Of a DNA stretch of 64,000 nt, positions 13,550 through 25,185 are shown in pieces (position 1 is the first letter of the stretch; each line of letters starts with the position of its first letter). Source of the stretch: Chalara sp. BL73. Lineage: Eukaryota; Ascomycota; Leotiomycetes; Helotiales. The translations under genes and the position numbers were made by a program. Location of the stretch: NCBI GenBank assembly GCA_918026815.1, contig CAKJVC010000042.1:186001-250000 (forward strand), written 5' to 3'. Below the pieces are notes generated by a model. That model was not told the origin of the DNA and searched no databases. It saw nothing but the letters and a program-made list of their open reading frames with translations.

Positions 13550-13865
13550 ATGGAGCTTTGGGCGACGGGATTTAATGCCTGGGGTCAGCTCCAACATGAT
13601 AGACGTACCTCCCTCAACCTGAAGGACTTGGATACATTTACATGCATTCTAAAAGATGATAATCTCGAAGTTTACAGGACTTCCGTCTCTGGGAATTTAG
13701 GTTAGTTCAGAAAATCTCACATGGGCCAGTTTTATGCATTTATCCAAATGCCTCCATGTTCTATTCTTGCCTAGCGATATATGACTTTCTATAGTCACGT
13801 GAATCTGCGGATTATGGTATAAGAACAGGAAGAAGGATGCTACCGTGCCTTTCCCATATTATCTC

Positions 13866-13898
<33 letters not shown>

Positions 13899-14797
13899 GT
13901 ATATATGCGCATCTAACTCGAACTCCCATAAAGCTAACATTAGGACAGTACGAACTCGTTCTGGTTTAAAACTTGCTGGCTACGCTTCGGACGACATTGT
14001 GTCTCTCTGTTTGGAGAAGCAAGATAGGCTGCCATGCGTCGCCGTAGCGGGAAACAATAAAGTTGCCGGTAAGAACTTCTACAATGTCGTAGGTAGTATC
14101 TATTCTCTAACGAAACCACTTTCCAGCTTTCTCGGACGGCTATATACGACAATATATCTCCTTCCAAAACTATTTTCGCGGCGAAAGCGAGTTCTCGGAA
14201 GCAACAGACGATATAGTGCAGATAGAGGCAAACCAAACAAGTTTCACGGCTCTTTCATCCACAGGGCAAGTCTATACCTGGGGCGACGAAAGATACGAAG
14301 CGTGCCTAGGACGAGATATCACAAAAGAATGGTAGCAATCCTCCTCATTCTCTGAGATGATTAAACTGACATACGACGACAGTCCTGCATCACGCCCAGC
14401 AATCGTAGAAGAGCTCTCAGATTTACCGGATAAGATCACCAAAATCTCATCATGTGGATATGTTACTGCAGCTTTGACTTCTGCCAATGATGCGTATTTC
14501 TGGGGCAGAGGAGGCCATCCTGCGGGGCTGATCTCCGGCAGTCCTATGCCGCTTGACTTAGATGGTCAAGATATTCTTGACATGTCTGTTGGGTTTAACC
14601 ATGTGATTATACTTACAACGGAGCATAAGATGTACATGGTGGGAAATGGAGAAAATGGCCAGCTAGGCGAAAGTGTCGAGGTTTTGGAGGGCTGGAAAGA
14701 GATAAAGTTGCCTTTGAAGGATGAGCAACGCATAAGAAGTGTGCAAGCTGGATACAAAAACACATTACTGGTCATTGAAAATACCCCACTAAGGTGA
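13550..14797 (+). CDS. RCC1-repeat (beta-propeller) protein
   Basis: Four exons: 13550-13700, 13949-14068, 14127-14331 and 14383-14797 (296 residues). The first exon gives MELWATGFNAWGQLQ, the second VRTRSGLKLAGY, the third TALSSTGQVYTWGDERYEACLG, and the fourth the blades AYFWGRGG and GFNHVIILTTEHKMYMVGNGENGQLG. These are typical RCC1 blades (G-x-N/D-x-x-GQLG). Intron 1 is long for this locus (248 nt) and carries a CA/TA microsatellite; introns 2 and 3 are 58 and 51 nt, the latter with a CTGAC branch site. The protein is short for RCC1 (a full propeller has seven blades), so it belongs to small fungal RCC1-like proteins of unknown role rather than the Ran exchange factor. The frame closes exactly over all joins. 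Confidence 0.88.
13862..13903. repeat. CA/TA dinucleotide microsatellite inside an intron
   Basis: A run of CA repeats directly followed by TA repeats, lying within intron 1 (13701-13948) of the RCC1-repeat gene. Likely length-variable between strains; it does not touch the splice sites. Confidence 0.9.
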
Positions 14798-14915
14798 AGC
14801 AGTTAATCTATGGCCGTATTTTGGTATCTTTCATTTTGTCTGGATGCCATCTATAATACACCACGCAATGAATGCCTCGATCATTATATCATCGCATGCG
14901 CTGAAACTGCAAAGT

Positions 14916-16016
14916 TCATAGATTCGTCAGATAATCCTTAATCTCCTGGGGACTTAGCTTTCTGAATCTTGGTCCTTGTGCGCCTTCAACACCCTCGACT
15001 CCAAGTAGATGATGAGCTGGTGGTCCAACAATACCTATGTTTCGTTAGCTTGACCTTTACCCATACATAATAAGTATAGCATACCGATCTCAACGGTTTC
15101 TCCGTTCATTTCACCCTCAATCGTCTCCTTTAATGTCAACAATGCGATGTGGACAGCATCCTCTAGCTCCAATCCCTCGGTGTACCGCTTCTCCAGAAAT
15201 GTCTTCGCTGATGTCGCACTCTTACCAATAGCCGTCGCCTTCCATGGGAAATAACTTCCGCTAGGGTCTACCTGGTACAACATAGGTCCGCCCTTCAAGA
15301 TGCCACCAGTCTTTCCACTTGGCTTCTTCTCGTCTGGGTGAGTATCAGCAGTCGCAGCGTCTTCTGTCTCTGGTTCAATTCCATCATCCCATCCAGCAAT
15401 CAATAAACTGACACCATAAGGTCGGACACCACCAGATTGAGTTGCCTCTTGCATAACTCTTGCAACATCCTGAACCAATATCCTTGTTGGTGGATACTCG
15501 TTGTAAATGCGTTTGTAGCCGGTGTGCGAAACTTTGCGTGCCTTATCTACCAAAACTCTGTAATCCGGGCCCATTCCAGAGTATACCATGCCAATATTTG
15601 GAGTGATGAGGCTGACTTTAGAGAGGGAAGGAGGATCGATTAAGGGAGATGATGACTTCTTTTCGGTGGCAAGGACAATTCCATTGGTAGCTGTAACAAC
15701 ATCAGCATCTTGATAGTAATTTGTTAAGTCATTCTGTGGTCTCACCTTTGATTCCGAGTGCCGTTACACCTTGGTTGACCGCATTTAACGCATATTCTAG
15801 GCAGTGAATCAGCAACTGTTGAAAATGTAGGACAGCGGCTAGTTTTGCTTGCACAACCGCTAGATCTCAAACGAACCTATTTGAACAAGTTTTCCACTGG
15901 TAAATGTTAGCACCCATCCTTCAATTGGAATAGTCTGCCACAATGCGCGTGGGAACAGCTGTATTTACGTACCTTGGGGAGAAGGTCGTCAAGGAGAAGG
16001 AATATCTATCCGCCAT
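14916..16016 (-). CDS. PRE8: 20S proteasome subunit alpha-2
   Basis: Five exons read downwards: 16016-15973, 15896-15877 (20-nt micro-exon), 15796-15746, 15690-15085 and 15034-14916; 279 residues. The N-terminus [25 protein letters not shown] is the alpha-subunit signature, followed by [26 protein letters not shown] and [11 protein letters not shown], all typical of alpha-2. It forms part of the outer heptameric ring of the core particle that gates substrate entry. A 28-residue acidic and Lys-rich insertion ([20 protein letters not shown]) sits after LLIAGWDD, making the protein longer than the usual roughly 250 residues. The last exon ends DYLTNL. The gene is divergent from the RING-CH ubiquitin ligase gene. 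Confidence 0.96.
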
Positions 16017-16478
16017 GGTTTCTGCGGAAGCTGAAAACTAATCGATGTGGAATCCAGGAACAGATTATCGGACAGAAGAGGTATGAGGATCTGAGACTTA
16101 AAGGGGAAAAGGGCTTGAGCTGTTGTTCGCCTTGAAGCTACAGGCAGCTCTGGCACTCGCGTCAAGAAAGGCGACACGTGATATTGACGCTAATTTGGAG
16201 CTCAAAGCTTGGCAACAAACCTCCGCCGCCACGGCTTTGAGGCACTGAAGCACTCTAGAAGACACATATCGCTTCTTTGTTTGGTGCAATCCCACTCTAT
16301 TATATCTCTCAGATGGAGAGCATACTCTACTTAACTAACAACCCTTGCTGACCAATCTAGAAGCCGAATAGCCTGGTTCTCAAATTCCCGAATGGTAGCA
16401 ATTTGAAATTTGCAAGAGCGATTCAAGCTTGGATAGAGGATATCGGCTGCCCATCGAATTATCTTTTTGCCTTTCAGT
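16017..16478. promoter_or_regulatory. Bidirectional promoter, PRE8 / RING-CH gene
   Basis: 462 bp between two divergently read starts. A CACGTG E-box lies within GGCGACACGTGATATTG (about 16171-16182). I looked for an Rpn4-type PACE element (GGTGGCAAA) and did not see one. Co-regulation of proteasome and ubiquitin-ligase genes through this region is only inference from the layout. Confidence 0.5.
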
Positions 16479-17643
16479 ATGTCTTCCGTACCATATGATA
16501 CCAAAGCCTCTTGGTCATGGCCGAAGGAGGAACCGGAGGAGCATATACCGGCACAACCGGTGGATGACAAATCTTTCCCTGGCGCATTTACGGACATAGA
16601 AGAGGAGTATTTGGATACACATGAGGAAGAAGAGCAACCAAGAGAGGGGCCTCCACAATCGCGGCGGCATTACTCACCGCGAACATGTAGGATATGCTTG
16701 GAGGTGGTACAACCAACTTTCGAGCCGGTAGCAGACGGCTTTACATCTAGATTCAATCCTGCACCGAAAGTCTCGTACATTTCTTCCGAGCCGGAGCTGG
16801 GAAGGCTTATTAGACCCTGTATGTGTATCCTATGAATTTTAGATTAATACTGATACTTGAGTTTGTCAGGCAAGTGCAGAGGAAGCTCAAGATATGTTCA
16901 TGAGGGGTGCTTAAATCAATGGAGAAACCTACAGCACTCAACCAAGAATTACTGGCAGTGCCCCACTTGTAACTTCAAATACAAATTAAACAGGCTTAAA
17001 TGGAGCGCCTGGATCCAGAGCACGACCTTGCAAATTTTTTTGACTGTGGTTATTCTACTAGGAACTATATTCATCCTAGGCTTTATTGCAGATCCCATCA
17101 TCAACATCTACCTCGATCCTTATGATACTATCACTTCCATTCCTACAAAGGGCATACCGGAAATCCATCTAGATGATGATGAGGATGGAGGATGGGCTGA
17201 ACATTTCGCGAAAGGGCTGGCTTCACTCGGCTTGCTTGGAATGATAAAGGCATTCTTTGTAATGTCTCCATGGCAGTGGTGGAACATCCGTACTTCGGGT
17301 CTGTTAGGTGGGACAGCTCGTGGCCGCCGTGGTGGCACGGGTAGAGAGCGCATGGAGAATATTTCCTGGACCTTAGTCCTGATCGGTGTCATGACCTTCC
17401 TATATGTACGCATCTTAGGCTTCTTAAGTGACCTTTTCACTGATTAACTCTTAGGGCACGTGGAAATTTGTGCGTAGCTGGAGCAGAAGGACCCTTGAGA
17501 TTGCAAGTGATCGGGTCGTTGATGTTCAAGGAGAAGATGACGACTTTGAAGAAGAGCTTGTGCCACCCACTGAGACACCTCTCAAAGAGGAAGCAAGCAG
17601 CTCGGGGGTAGACAGCGAGACAGCGAGTCGAAGGGCATTGTAA
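16479..17643 (+). CDS. RING-CH (MARCH-type) membrane E3 ubiquitin ligase
   Basis: Three exons: 16479-16818, 16870-17405 and 17455-17643; 354 residues. Introns are 51 and 49 nt; the first splits the conserved RPC-KCRG motif and its removal restores it. The RING-CH finger (C4HC3) begins at Cys70 (CRICLE), continues RLIRPCKCRGSSRYVHEGC and ends CPTCNFKY. Three hydrophobic segments follow: about QIFLTVVILLGTIFILGF, LGLLGMIKAFFVMS and WTLVLIGVMTFLYG. The C-terminal tail is acidic (QGEDDDFEEELVPP). The layout fits an ER or endomembrane quality-control ligase of the MARCH family; the substrate is unknown. Without removing the second intron the frame would stop at 17445, losing the cytosolic tail. 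Confidence 0.93.
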
Positions 17644-18747
17644 CATATTACTCACGAGCCGGATGATTCATATATGTAAGCTGGTGAGACTGAAGATTAT
17701 GAGGCGCAATGGTAAGGATTCGAGAGCATTGCTAGGTGTATATGGTGCAAGGTAGTATTAGCGACAAAACTAAGAGTCACTTCGCAGACCTCAATCAGCT
17801 TGAAGTAGTTTCTTGAAACGTTTCCTTGCAGCATTTGGCCCTTCCCCACACTCGCACACTCTTAAGTTGCCACGATATCCTGCCTCAGTGGCGTGTCGAC
17901 TAGTCTGTGTGCAAACATTGAAAGCTTCGCTGGAGCCTCGAAACTTGAGCGTCTTGTTCTCGTATCATATGGGTGGCCGCTTAGCGTCTCTTCGATGTAG
18001 TCTCTGCTGCTCCTCACCGGGTTTTAGAGAAGTTCTATTGATTCATTCTATATACCTCTACCAGAACTACAGGACTACAAAGTCGATACATCACGCTTTC
18101 TCACATTTCTCAAGTTGCATCGCTGTCTTGAACGATGTTTGCTTATTTGTTTCTATATTCTCATTGTCAACTTGCCTTTAGCTTATTTATCATGTCTCTA
18201 TGGATTTGATTTGGGCGTTATCAGTGCACATGAGAATGGCGTACACAGTTGGTACGGAATATAAAGCATCAAGAAATGATATAAAATTAATAATGAACCT
18301 TATGCTATTAATCAATTTTGCGGTTGCCGAATGGTGACAGCAATTTCTTTTACTTTCTCAAGCCTTAGGGTAAGTAACTGAGGAGCTTGGGAATGCAATG
18401 GCTCTTTTCCGCATTATTCGTGTTAAATTGGAGTGTTCTCGTTACGTTGATGGTCAAATTTTCAGCTTAAACCTGTTGGCCAGGATTTGCAGCCCATAAG
18501 TGACCAAGACGCGGCTGGGAATAACCTCACTTTAAAGGAACTTTTAACATCTTCGAAACTCACTGCCTTGACTTGAGCGGCAACCAAAACACAGTCAAAA
18601 GCAAGTCAATGGACGTCCGTCCACTATATTCACGCAATAATAGAGCCTCATGTCATATACCGGTCTCATTACCTCAACCACTCCGGCCTCCACACCACAC
18701 TGCTACACCTCAAAAGCTTATCAGACCCTATTTACCAAACCACAGCA
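17644..18747. other. Intergenic region
   Basis: About 1.1 kb with no supported gene. Open frames near 17813-18181 and 18573-18914 have no domain and the latter overlaps the next gene out of frame. Confidence 0.45.
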
Positions 18748-19398
18748 ATGATATCTCTCGGCCTATTTCATGGTGGTCCAACCCTTCGGGACGGCGACAC
18801 ATGGAAAACCCTTTTCATCTTCGTCTGCATGGTCTTCGCCACGATCTACCTGAAGTTCTACTATCGTCCTCCATCTACACAATCTCGATTCTTGACAAAG
18901 AAGAGGCATATTAATGTTGCACAACCAATATATGGTACTGAGGTCAAAGAATTGGCCCTGGATCAGAAGAGAGGATGGATTATCAGAGAGCTTGATAGAA
19001 ATTTGAAGAGGGAGGAGAAACTAGAGAGTTTGACGAGGAATGAGAGGTTGAAGGAGGCTACGGGGGTAGCGAAGGGCAATATGAAGGAGAGCGCATATGC
19101 AGCCCAAACGGTTGAAGAGAGGAAATTACACACAGCGATGAATGAGTTGAGAAAACAAGAAGTTACAGAAGAGGAGAAGAGTCAGCACACAACCATGGAA
19201 GACAAAGATGGAATAAGTAGCAATCGAGACATAACCGAGTACGTGGATGCTTACGAGGATGACTTCTCCACTATCGACAATGAGATATTGAAGGTGGCTG
19301 CGGAGGAAGTACAGAGGAGATATCATAAGACTAGAAGAGACGAACCGGTGGAACTCAGACCAGAGGATAAGGCTTGGTATGATTCTTTCAATGATTAG
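18748..19398 (+). CDS. Single-pass membrane protein with charged coiled-coil domain
   Basis: Single exon, 216 residues. One hydrophobic segment near the N-terminus (about residues 20-37, TLFIFVCMVFATIYLKFYY) is followed by a highly charged, probably helical cytosolic or lumenal domain (KREEKLESLTRNERLKEAT, EEVQRRYHKTRRDE). It ends in EDKAWYDSFND. I do not recognise the family. The open frame covers the whole protein with strong codon-like composition, starts at an ATG with AxxATG context (AGCAATGAT) and has no competing frame with sensible content. Type II or N-in orientation is likely because basic residues follow the membrane segment only weakly; this is uncertain. Confidence 0.7.
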   Translation: MISLGLFHGGPTLRDGDTWKTLFIFVCMVFATIYLKFYYRPPSTQSRFLTKKRHINVAQPIYGTEVKELALDQKRGWIIRELDRNLKREEKLESLTRNERLKEATGVAKGNMKESAYAAQTVEERKLHTAMNELRKQEVTEEEKSQHTTMEDKDGISSNRDITEYVDAYEDDFSTIDNEILKVAAEEVQRRYHKTRRDEPVELRPEDKAWYDSFND

Positions 19399-20084
19399 AA
19401 ATTCTTACGTGTGCAGCCTGGTATAGTAATGTCAAATATCTGAGTACGATTCTCACAAATTTCCAATCCTTCTCTTGCATTATAAAACACATGTATAGTG
19501 CTTACTCTCGATACTCGGCGCTCTCGATCTGATGGTTTTGAAGCTGAATGCCAGGAGCTCCCATATCTTGCTGAATGAATAGCGAAATTTTAAACCCACA
19601 TCTTGTATTTATACTATATATTATAATATAAAGGCCTAGAAAATACACTGAAAAAAGGAGTTGAATCAGAATCAGAAGCGAGGTGCTGTCAGCCTTATCG
19701 TCGCTAGGGTTCAGGGGCTATCGGGAAACTTAAAATTATTATGGGGCATTTCCAAAATCATTTTGGTTCACCACTCATTTCCCACTACGAGCACGTTTTC
19801 ATGCCCAGAACTTCTCAACAACGGTGTCATCTTCCTTTGTCGCAGACTCAGTGGAGGAATTTTAACTGTCAATACGTTGTACGCATTGACAAGTTGGCCC
19901 GTGAAGCAGCCTTGGCAGAGCCCCAAGCATTGCGATACGAGAGAGGACAGACCCGTCAGATTATTCCACCAGGAAGGAAAGCCACGACAAATCTACGACC
20001 TTAGTCTTACAGGACGAGGTGTTCCAGCCCAGACTTGTCACCTACATCTCCCGCAAAGACTAGAGACATCATCTCTGCGGGACA
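19399..20084. other. Intergenic region / 5' leader
   Basis: AT-rich stretch near 19590-19650, then the probable promoter and leader of the GT34 gene. Open frames here run into the GT34 coding region in other frames and are shadows. Confidence 0.45.
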
Positions 20085-21144
20085 ATGCACCTTGCGCTAC
20101 CTACGAGGAAATCCTCCAACCCACCTCTCTATGCCGCTCGCTCTTCACGATTACAGTTCCCCATGGTTCGCAGAAGCAGAGCAAAAACGATATTGATAGG
20201 TGTTTGCGCGTTCAGTGCATTTCTTTTCCTACTGTCACAAATCTTTGGAGGCGCGGAGAGTATACCGTCAGGGACACCGCCAGTCGTCCTGGTGACAGTG
20301 TTAGATGGTGAGGCACTGTATAGCAAGGAGTACATACAAGATATCAAGGAGAATAGGATAGAGTATGCTAAGAAACATGGTACGTTTTCGCGGTCTCATA
20401 AGGTGACGACGAAAGTACTGAGAGGCTCCCAGGATATGCAACATTCTTCCCTACCGAGAACGACTACGAGTTGTCTGGCTCTCCAGTATCATGGTCAAAA
20501 GTCCCCGCCCTGCGCCATGCACTTACCAAATTCCCGCATAGCACGTACTTCTGGTTTCTTCACCAGAATGCGCTAATCATGAACCCATTCATCAAGGTCG
20601 AGACTGACATCATGGACCCCAAGGTGCTGGAGAGCAACATGATCAAGGACCAATCTATTGTGCCACCTGATAGTGTCATCAAGACATTCGCCCATCTTAA
20701 AGGAAGCGTGATTGATTTTGTTCTCACACAAGACAAGGACGGCCTTGCACCAGGCAGCTTCATCATACGACGGGGCGACTGGGCAAAGTTCTTCCTGGAC
20801 AGCTGGTTTGATCCTCTATACCGCTCTTATAACTTCCAGAAAGCAGACACGCACGCCTTGGTATGCTTTCTCATCACCAGTCAATAGCTGAAGCAGAATC
20901 TAACATGGCCCAGGAACACATCGTGCAATGGCACCCCACCATCCTCTCCAAGCTCGCTCTCATCCCCCAGCGCATCATGAACGCCTACGGCGAAGAAGGC
21001 TCAGCAGACGAGTCAGGGCGGTACAAAGCCGGCGACTTCGTGATCCGCTTCGCAGGCTGCGAACCCGCAAAGGCAAGCACAAGCTGCGAAGCCGAAGCGG
21101 CTCTCTACTCGAAGCAATGGAGGACAATTTTCAACGCCCGATGA
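20085..21144 (+). CDS. GT34 family glycosyltransferase (Mnn10/Mnn11/Gma12-like)
   Basis: Three exons: 20085-20379, 20433-20860 and 20914-21144; 317 residues, introns 53 nt each. Topology is type II: a cytosolic tail with RKSSNPP and RRSRAKT, a signal anchor at about residues 35-52 (ILIGVCAFSAFLFLLSQIF), then a lumenal domain. Family features are VLVTVLDGEALYSKEYIQDIKENRIEYAKKHGY, WSKVPALRHAL, FIIRRGDWAKFFLDSWFDP, EHIVQWHP and the C-terminal DFVIRFAGCE. Relatives add alpha-mannose or galactose to N-glycans in the Golgi. The segment that normally carries the metal-binding DxD reads FLHQNALIMNP here, so activity may depend on a partner subunit. The start ATG at 20085 is preferred over the inner Met because the upstream residues resemble the family N-terminus. 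Confidence 0.85.
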
Positions 21145-22293
21145 AGAACACAACGGGCTTCATGACAAAGGAGAGGAAGAAAAAACGCCATAAGATAATA
21201 ATCAAGCATACCATCCATCCATGAAAACACGACATGTTCCTCTTTCATGCTCGCATGACATAAAAAAGATATTTAGCGCGGACCAGGGCTAGGGGTGGCG
21301 TTCACGGCGTACGAATTAATGTATGAAATGGTATCTCAGGGACAAAGCAAAATCCCTTGCAAATCATGAGAGAGAGAGCAAACATCGGGTTTCTTTTTTG
21401 TTTTTTTTTACGGCGAATTCGAATCGCGCATCCCTTCCATAGAAACATTTTAGGGTGGTGCTGGAGTTTCAGAGGAGGGGGGCAAACATTGGACCGGACT
21501 CCTCACGTTTGTATGTTTGTATAGAGATAGCATGTATATTAAAAGTAGTAGCACGCCCCCCCCGAATACTCCCCTCCAAGAAGGGAGAATGGTGGTTATC
21601 GGAGGACGTGGAAATGCCACATTGTCTTTGCGCTGTTATTCTAGGCTCTCAGCTTCTCTCAAATTCTCCATAGTTCTTCATCTTGCTACAGCTATCTTTA
21701 TTATACTTCTCGCACACGGTATACTAATTTTGGATGAACTCGAAGGACTCAACAGACGAAACTGACCATTTCAATTGTCCACAACGTTGAAGCGTCCCAA
21801 ATTTTGCCTACCCGTTGTTTTAATCAGAAGGAAACAAATACTTCTGGCAGCTGTTCTTCCGGGCTTCATTCGAAGAAGAAATTGTAGATCACGATCCTAA
21901 GTTTCCTGGTTAGAATCCTGGGGCCACTACGCATAATTTACCACATCCAGTCTTACAATCACTACCAAAGAAACAATACATACTATAATTATTCCACCTT
22001 TCTAGGAAATGAGGACACAATCATCAAATAATATCCTTAAATATAAAAGGTTAAGATCTAATTCGGCTATTGGCACAAAGCGTGGCGAAGTTATATCACC
22101 GTGTGAAGTACATTCCATGCAGTTAAAACACCCTATCCGTTGTCCATATCTATACTTATTATGACTGATGTAAGTTGCTTCCTTCAACTCACCAAACGTC
22201 GTGTCCCACTGAACATAAAGCATAAAACTCAGACAATTAACAGCAAAACAATAAAAGTGTAGCGGTATAACGAAGTCTGGAAGATGCAACTTG
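21145..22293. other. Intergenic region between convergent genes
   Basis: Contains a T-rich run near 21392-21410 and a C-run near 21557-21565. No coding or RNA feature is supported; it should hold the 3' ends of the GT34 gene (+) and the Ser/Pro-rich gene (-). Confidence 0.45.
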
Positions 22294-24202
22294 TCATGCT
22301 CCAGTCGGGATCGAGGCGCGCTGTCGCCTTTCACGACGGTCCAGCTCTTCCTTCTTTAGCTTTGCAAGAGCTTCCTTCTCCTTCTTCTCCAGTATCAATT
22401 CCTCGAGCTGTTGTTGAATCCTAGCAGCTTCAATGGAACTACGGTTGTGATGAGATTTTTTGGCAAGGCGCTTGCTTGCAGATGTGAGCGAACTTGGAAG
22501 CTTTTCTGCATCTGCATCAGGCGCTACGATGCTGGGTCAGTTAACAGTGTGCAGTCTTTTGTTACAAGGCACAGGACTTACGGGTTCCTGTTAATGGATA
22601 CTTGTCAGAGAACCTATCAAGTTGCTTGGCAGCCCAAAATTGTGGTAGCGCAAAGGCCTCACGACCGCCGGGGGCTCCTGGTACATCGCTGATATCGTCG
22701 AAGTTGCTCGGATCCAGAGCTGGAGCATGATATGGTGGTGGCGGTGAATAGGCGTTGTTGATCGGAAAAAATGGTACTTGTCCAATCCAAGGACCTTGAG
22801 GGACTGAAGGAACTGCAGTCATCCATGGCGGATGGACACCCGTAGGAAGCCAAATTGGGCCGTGCGATTGATTTTGGAGCCTTGAGGAGAGGGCAATCAG
22901 TCTCGAAGGTAAAACATGTAATAAAAAAGGGTGGATTTTGCGTATTCCAAAGACATTGCTTACCAGTTGGCAATCTCTGGCATACAATTGTTCAGCTGGG
23001 CTATCGGCTGAGCTGCACCAGGTATCTGTGGTATGACTGTGCTTGGTTGTTTGACAATTGGTCGAGCCAACACACCGGGAGCCGCAGCTGGCGAAGGGTG
23101 AGACCCAGGTCGTGGGCGAATTGTAACCTCTGCTGGCGGAATGCTGCAAGATATATTAGGAACTAGCTGAATAGAATCAAGGACTGAATACTTGCATAGG
23201 TGTATTGGCAGGAATTTTCACAGGAGGCGTGGGCCGAGGGCGCTTAGGAAGCTCGCGTGAAAGCGCTCGACGACTATCCCTGAGCTGTTGTTTGACAGTC
23301 TGAGGCCAAGTTCTTTGAGGAGTCATCTTCCAGTTGAGCACAGGAGCCTGGCTACGCTGAAGTGATTGAGAACGAGTGGGTGTCGTTCCAATCTCAGTAG
23401 ATCCTTGCTTGCTTGACTCGCAACTTTCATCTTTCTGTTGAGAGGCTTTATCTTTGAGTGTTGAAAAGTCACGAAAGGCTGGTGCTTCTGGATTGAGGCT
23501 TTTCAGACCTTTAGGATGCTCAATCGGGGATGGATTCGTAGAGCTGGTAGGCGTTAGTAGTGGCATCTCAGCCTTTTCTATTGCTAATGGAGCTTGCGAT
23601 GCTCGCACAGGCAAAGCAGCTAGTTTATCAATATGATCAAGAGCATCGAGAAGATTCTGAAGCTTTTGGAGATCATCCTTGTCAAGAGCAAGGAATCTTT
23701 GTAAGGTGTCTGCCAAACCATGCACATCCGGTATTACAGGCGGTGCTTCAGGAATTATTGGAACAGATGATACATTCGGAAGAGGTTGTGGGGTTGGAGA
23801 GCAGAAAACAATGGCTGGATCTCTCTTCTGCATATTGGAAATATGCTGTCTAGGAATTGGGCCTTCCTGCTTAGCACTAGGAGGCTTTAGTTGACGAAGC
23901 TCTTCTGGAGCATAGCGGATCCGTTTAGAAGCCATAGGCTCTCCATCCTCGATATCAGTTTCTGTTCCAACATGATCTATAGGCGATTCCTCCTTTCGTG
24001 GAAGTATACTAGGTCGGGTCCTCGGGGAGCGAATGACAACGCTTCCCCTGAACGAGACTTGCGTGCTCAAAGTGGACCGACCAGGAGATGGGCTTGAGCT
24101 AAATATTGTCTTCCTTGGCTCTAGAGATTTCCGGACCACCAAGCGTGAGGCTCGTCTTACTGGAGACGTACTAGAAGGCGAGCGGTTCTCCTCGACGGTC
24201 AT
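22294..24202 (-). CDS. Ser/Pro-rich protein with C-terminal coiled coil, unknown function
   Basis: Four exons read downwards: 24202-23196, 23143-22964, 22880-22582 and 22523-22294; 571 residues. The first intron (23144-23195) starts with GC instead of GT, with a perfect GCAAGT donor; only this choice joins PVKIPANTP to IIPPAEVTIRPRPG in frame. The N-terminal third is rich in S, P and R (SPSSTSPVRRASRLVVRKS), like a disordered, phosphorylated nuclear region. Residues about 160-200 form a helical patch (RFLALDKDDLQKLQNLLDAL). A proline-rich middle follows (PSVPQGPWIGQVPFFP), and the C-terminus is a charged helix (IQQQLEELILEKKEKEALAK). I do not recognise the family. A nuclear or scaffold role is a guess. 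Confidence 0.8.
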
Positions 24203-25185
24203 GATTGCGGATTTCCTAATCTAGACAAGTCAGCCATCTGCGCCAAGCATATTTTGGTATAGTAAACAATTTTTGATGGATCGCAATTGGGTGATAGTCA
24301 AGCTTTCATGAACCCTTGCCGGCGTGTACGGCTTTAAGTCTCTATTGCTTAATCATCAATCATAAGGTCCTGGCGCTCTACTTGAGCCAGTCAACATGGA
24401 CCTAATATAAGCTATATGACATTGCTATTCATCAGTGCTGGGGGTAGGGTACTTCGCTTACAGTCTGGGCTTAACACGCAGGCAAATGGCAAAGACTTCT
24501 TGATCCTTCTTGCTAGTTCCAACAAACTCTCAATTTATCAAAAACTTGAAAGGTTCAGGTTCAGCCCTGATTGCCAAAAAATTCAAGATAAAGCGCTACA
24601 CACCTAGAAGATGTTAAGAGGGGAAGTGCACATACCTTTGTGGGAGTCCTTGTCTGAAAACAGAGACGGAGGAGGATGGAAGCTCAGTGTGAGGTAAAGC
24701 AGGGAATTGTTCCTGAACGGCTGTTGATACTCGAGAAAGGTACAAGTACCAAAAATCTAGCAATGATACTACGCTTTGAGACGCTTTTTGTGGTAGATGT
24801 AATGTGACGATCCGCAATCTGGATTGTTTTTGGTGATGAAAGAGAGAGAAGCTATGGTGGAAAAGGAAGATTGCGACGGAACCGATGTTTCCAGGCAGTT
24901 GCAAGGTAAGATACTGTAAAGATGGAAGGAACATCTATGCTTTCGATGATGAGAAGTAGACAGGATAGGCAGCCAGAGAGGGAAAGAAGGAGCAATGATG
25001 GATGACGATTTCGATCTGAATGAAGTATATATCTGGGGGACTTGAAAATCACCCTCCGCCTTGAAGGAAAGGCTATGCAGGCAAAAATTGAGATTTTCAT
25101 TGAATTCGTTCTGAGAAATTTTTGCAAGCTGAATACTAACCATTCCATTACAATTGGCTTACTTTCCAAACTATAAAATACCATC
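24203..25185. other. Intergenic region (promoter of the Ser/Pro-rich gene)
   Basis: About 1 kb between two genes on the minus strand. Minus-strand open frames at 24614-25259 lack recognisable domains and probably reflect sequence composition. Confidence 0.45.

Noticed and set aside
23144..23200. Canonical GT donor (CAA|GTATTC) for the first intron of the Ser/Pro-rich gene
   Set aside because: It puts exon 2 in a frame that cannot be joined to exon 3 and yields a Cys-rich, unlike sequence.
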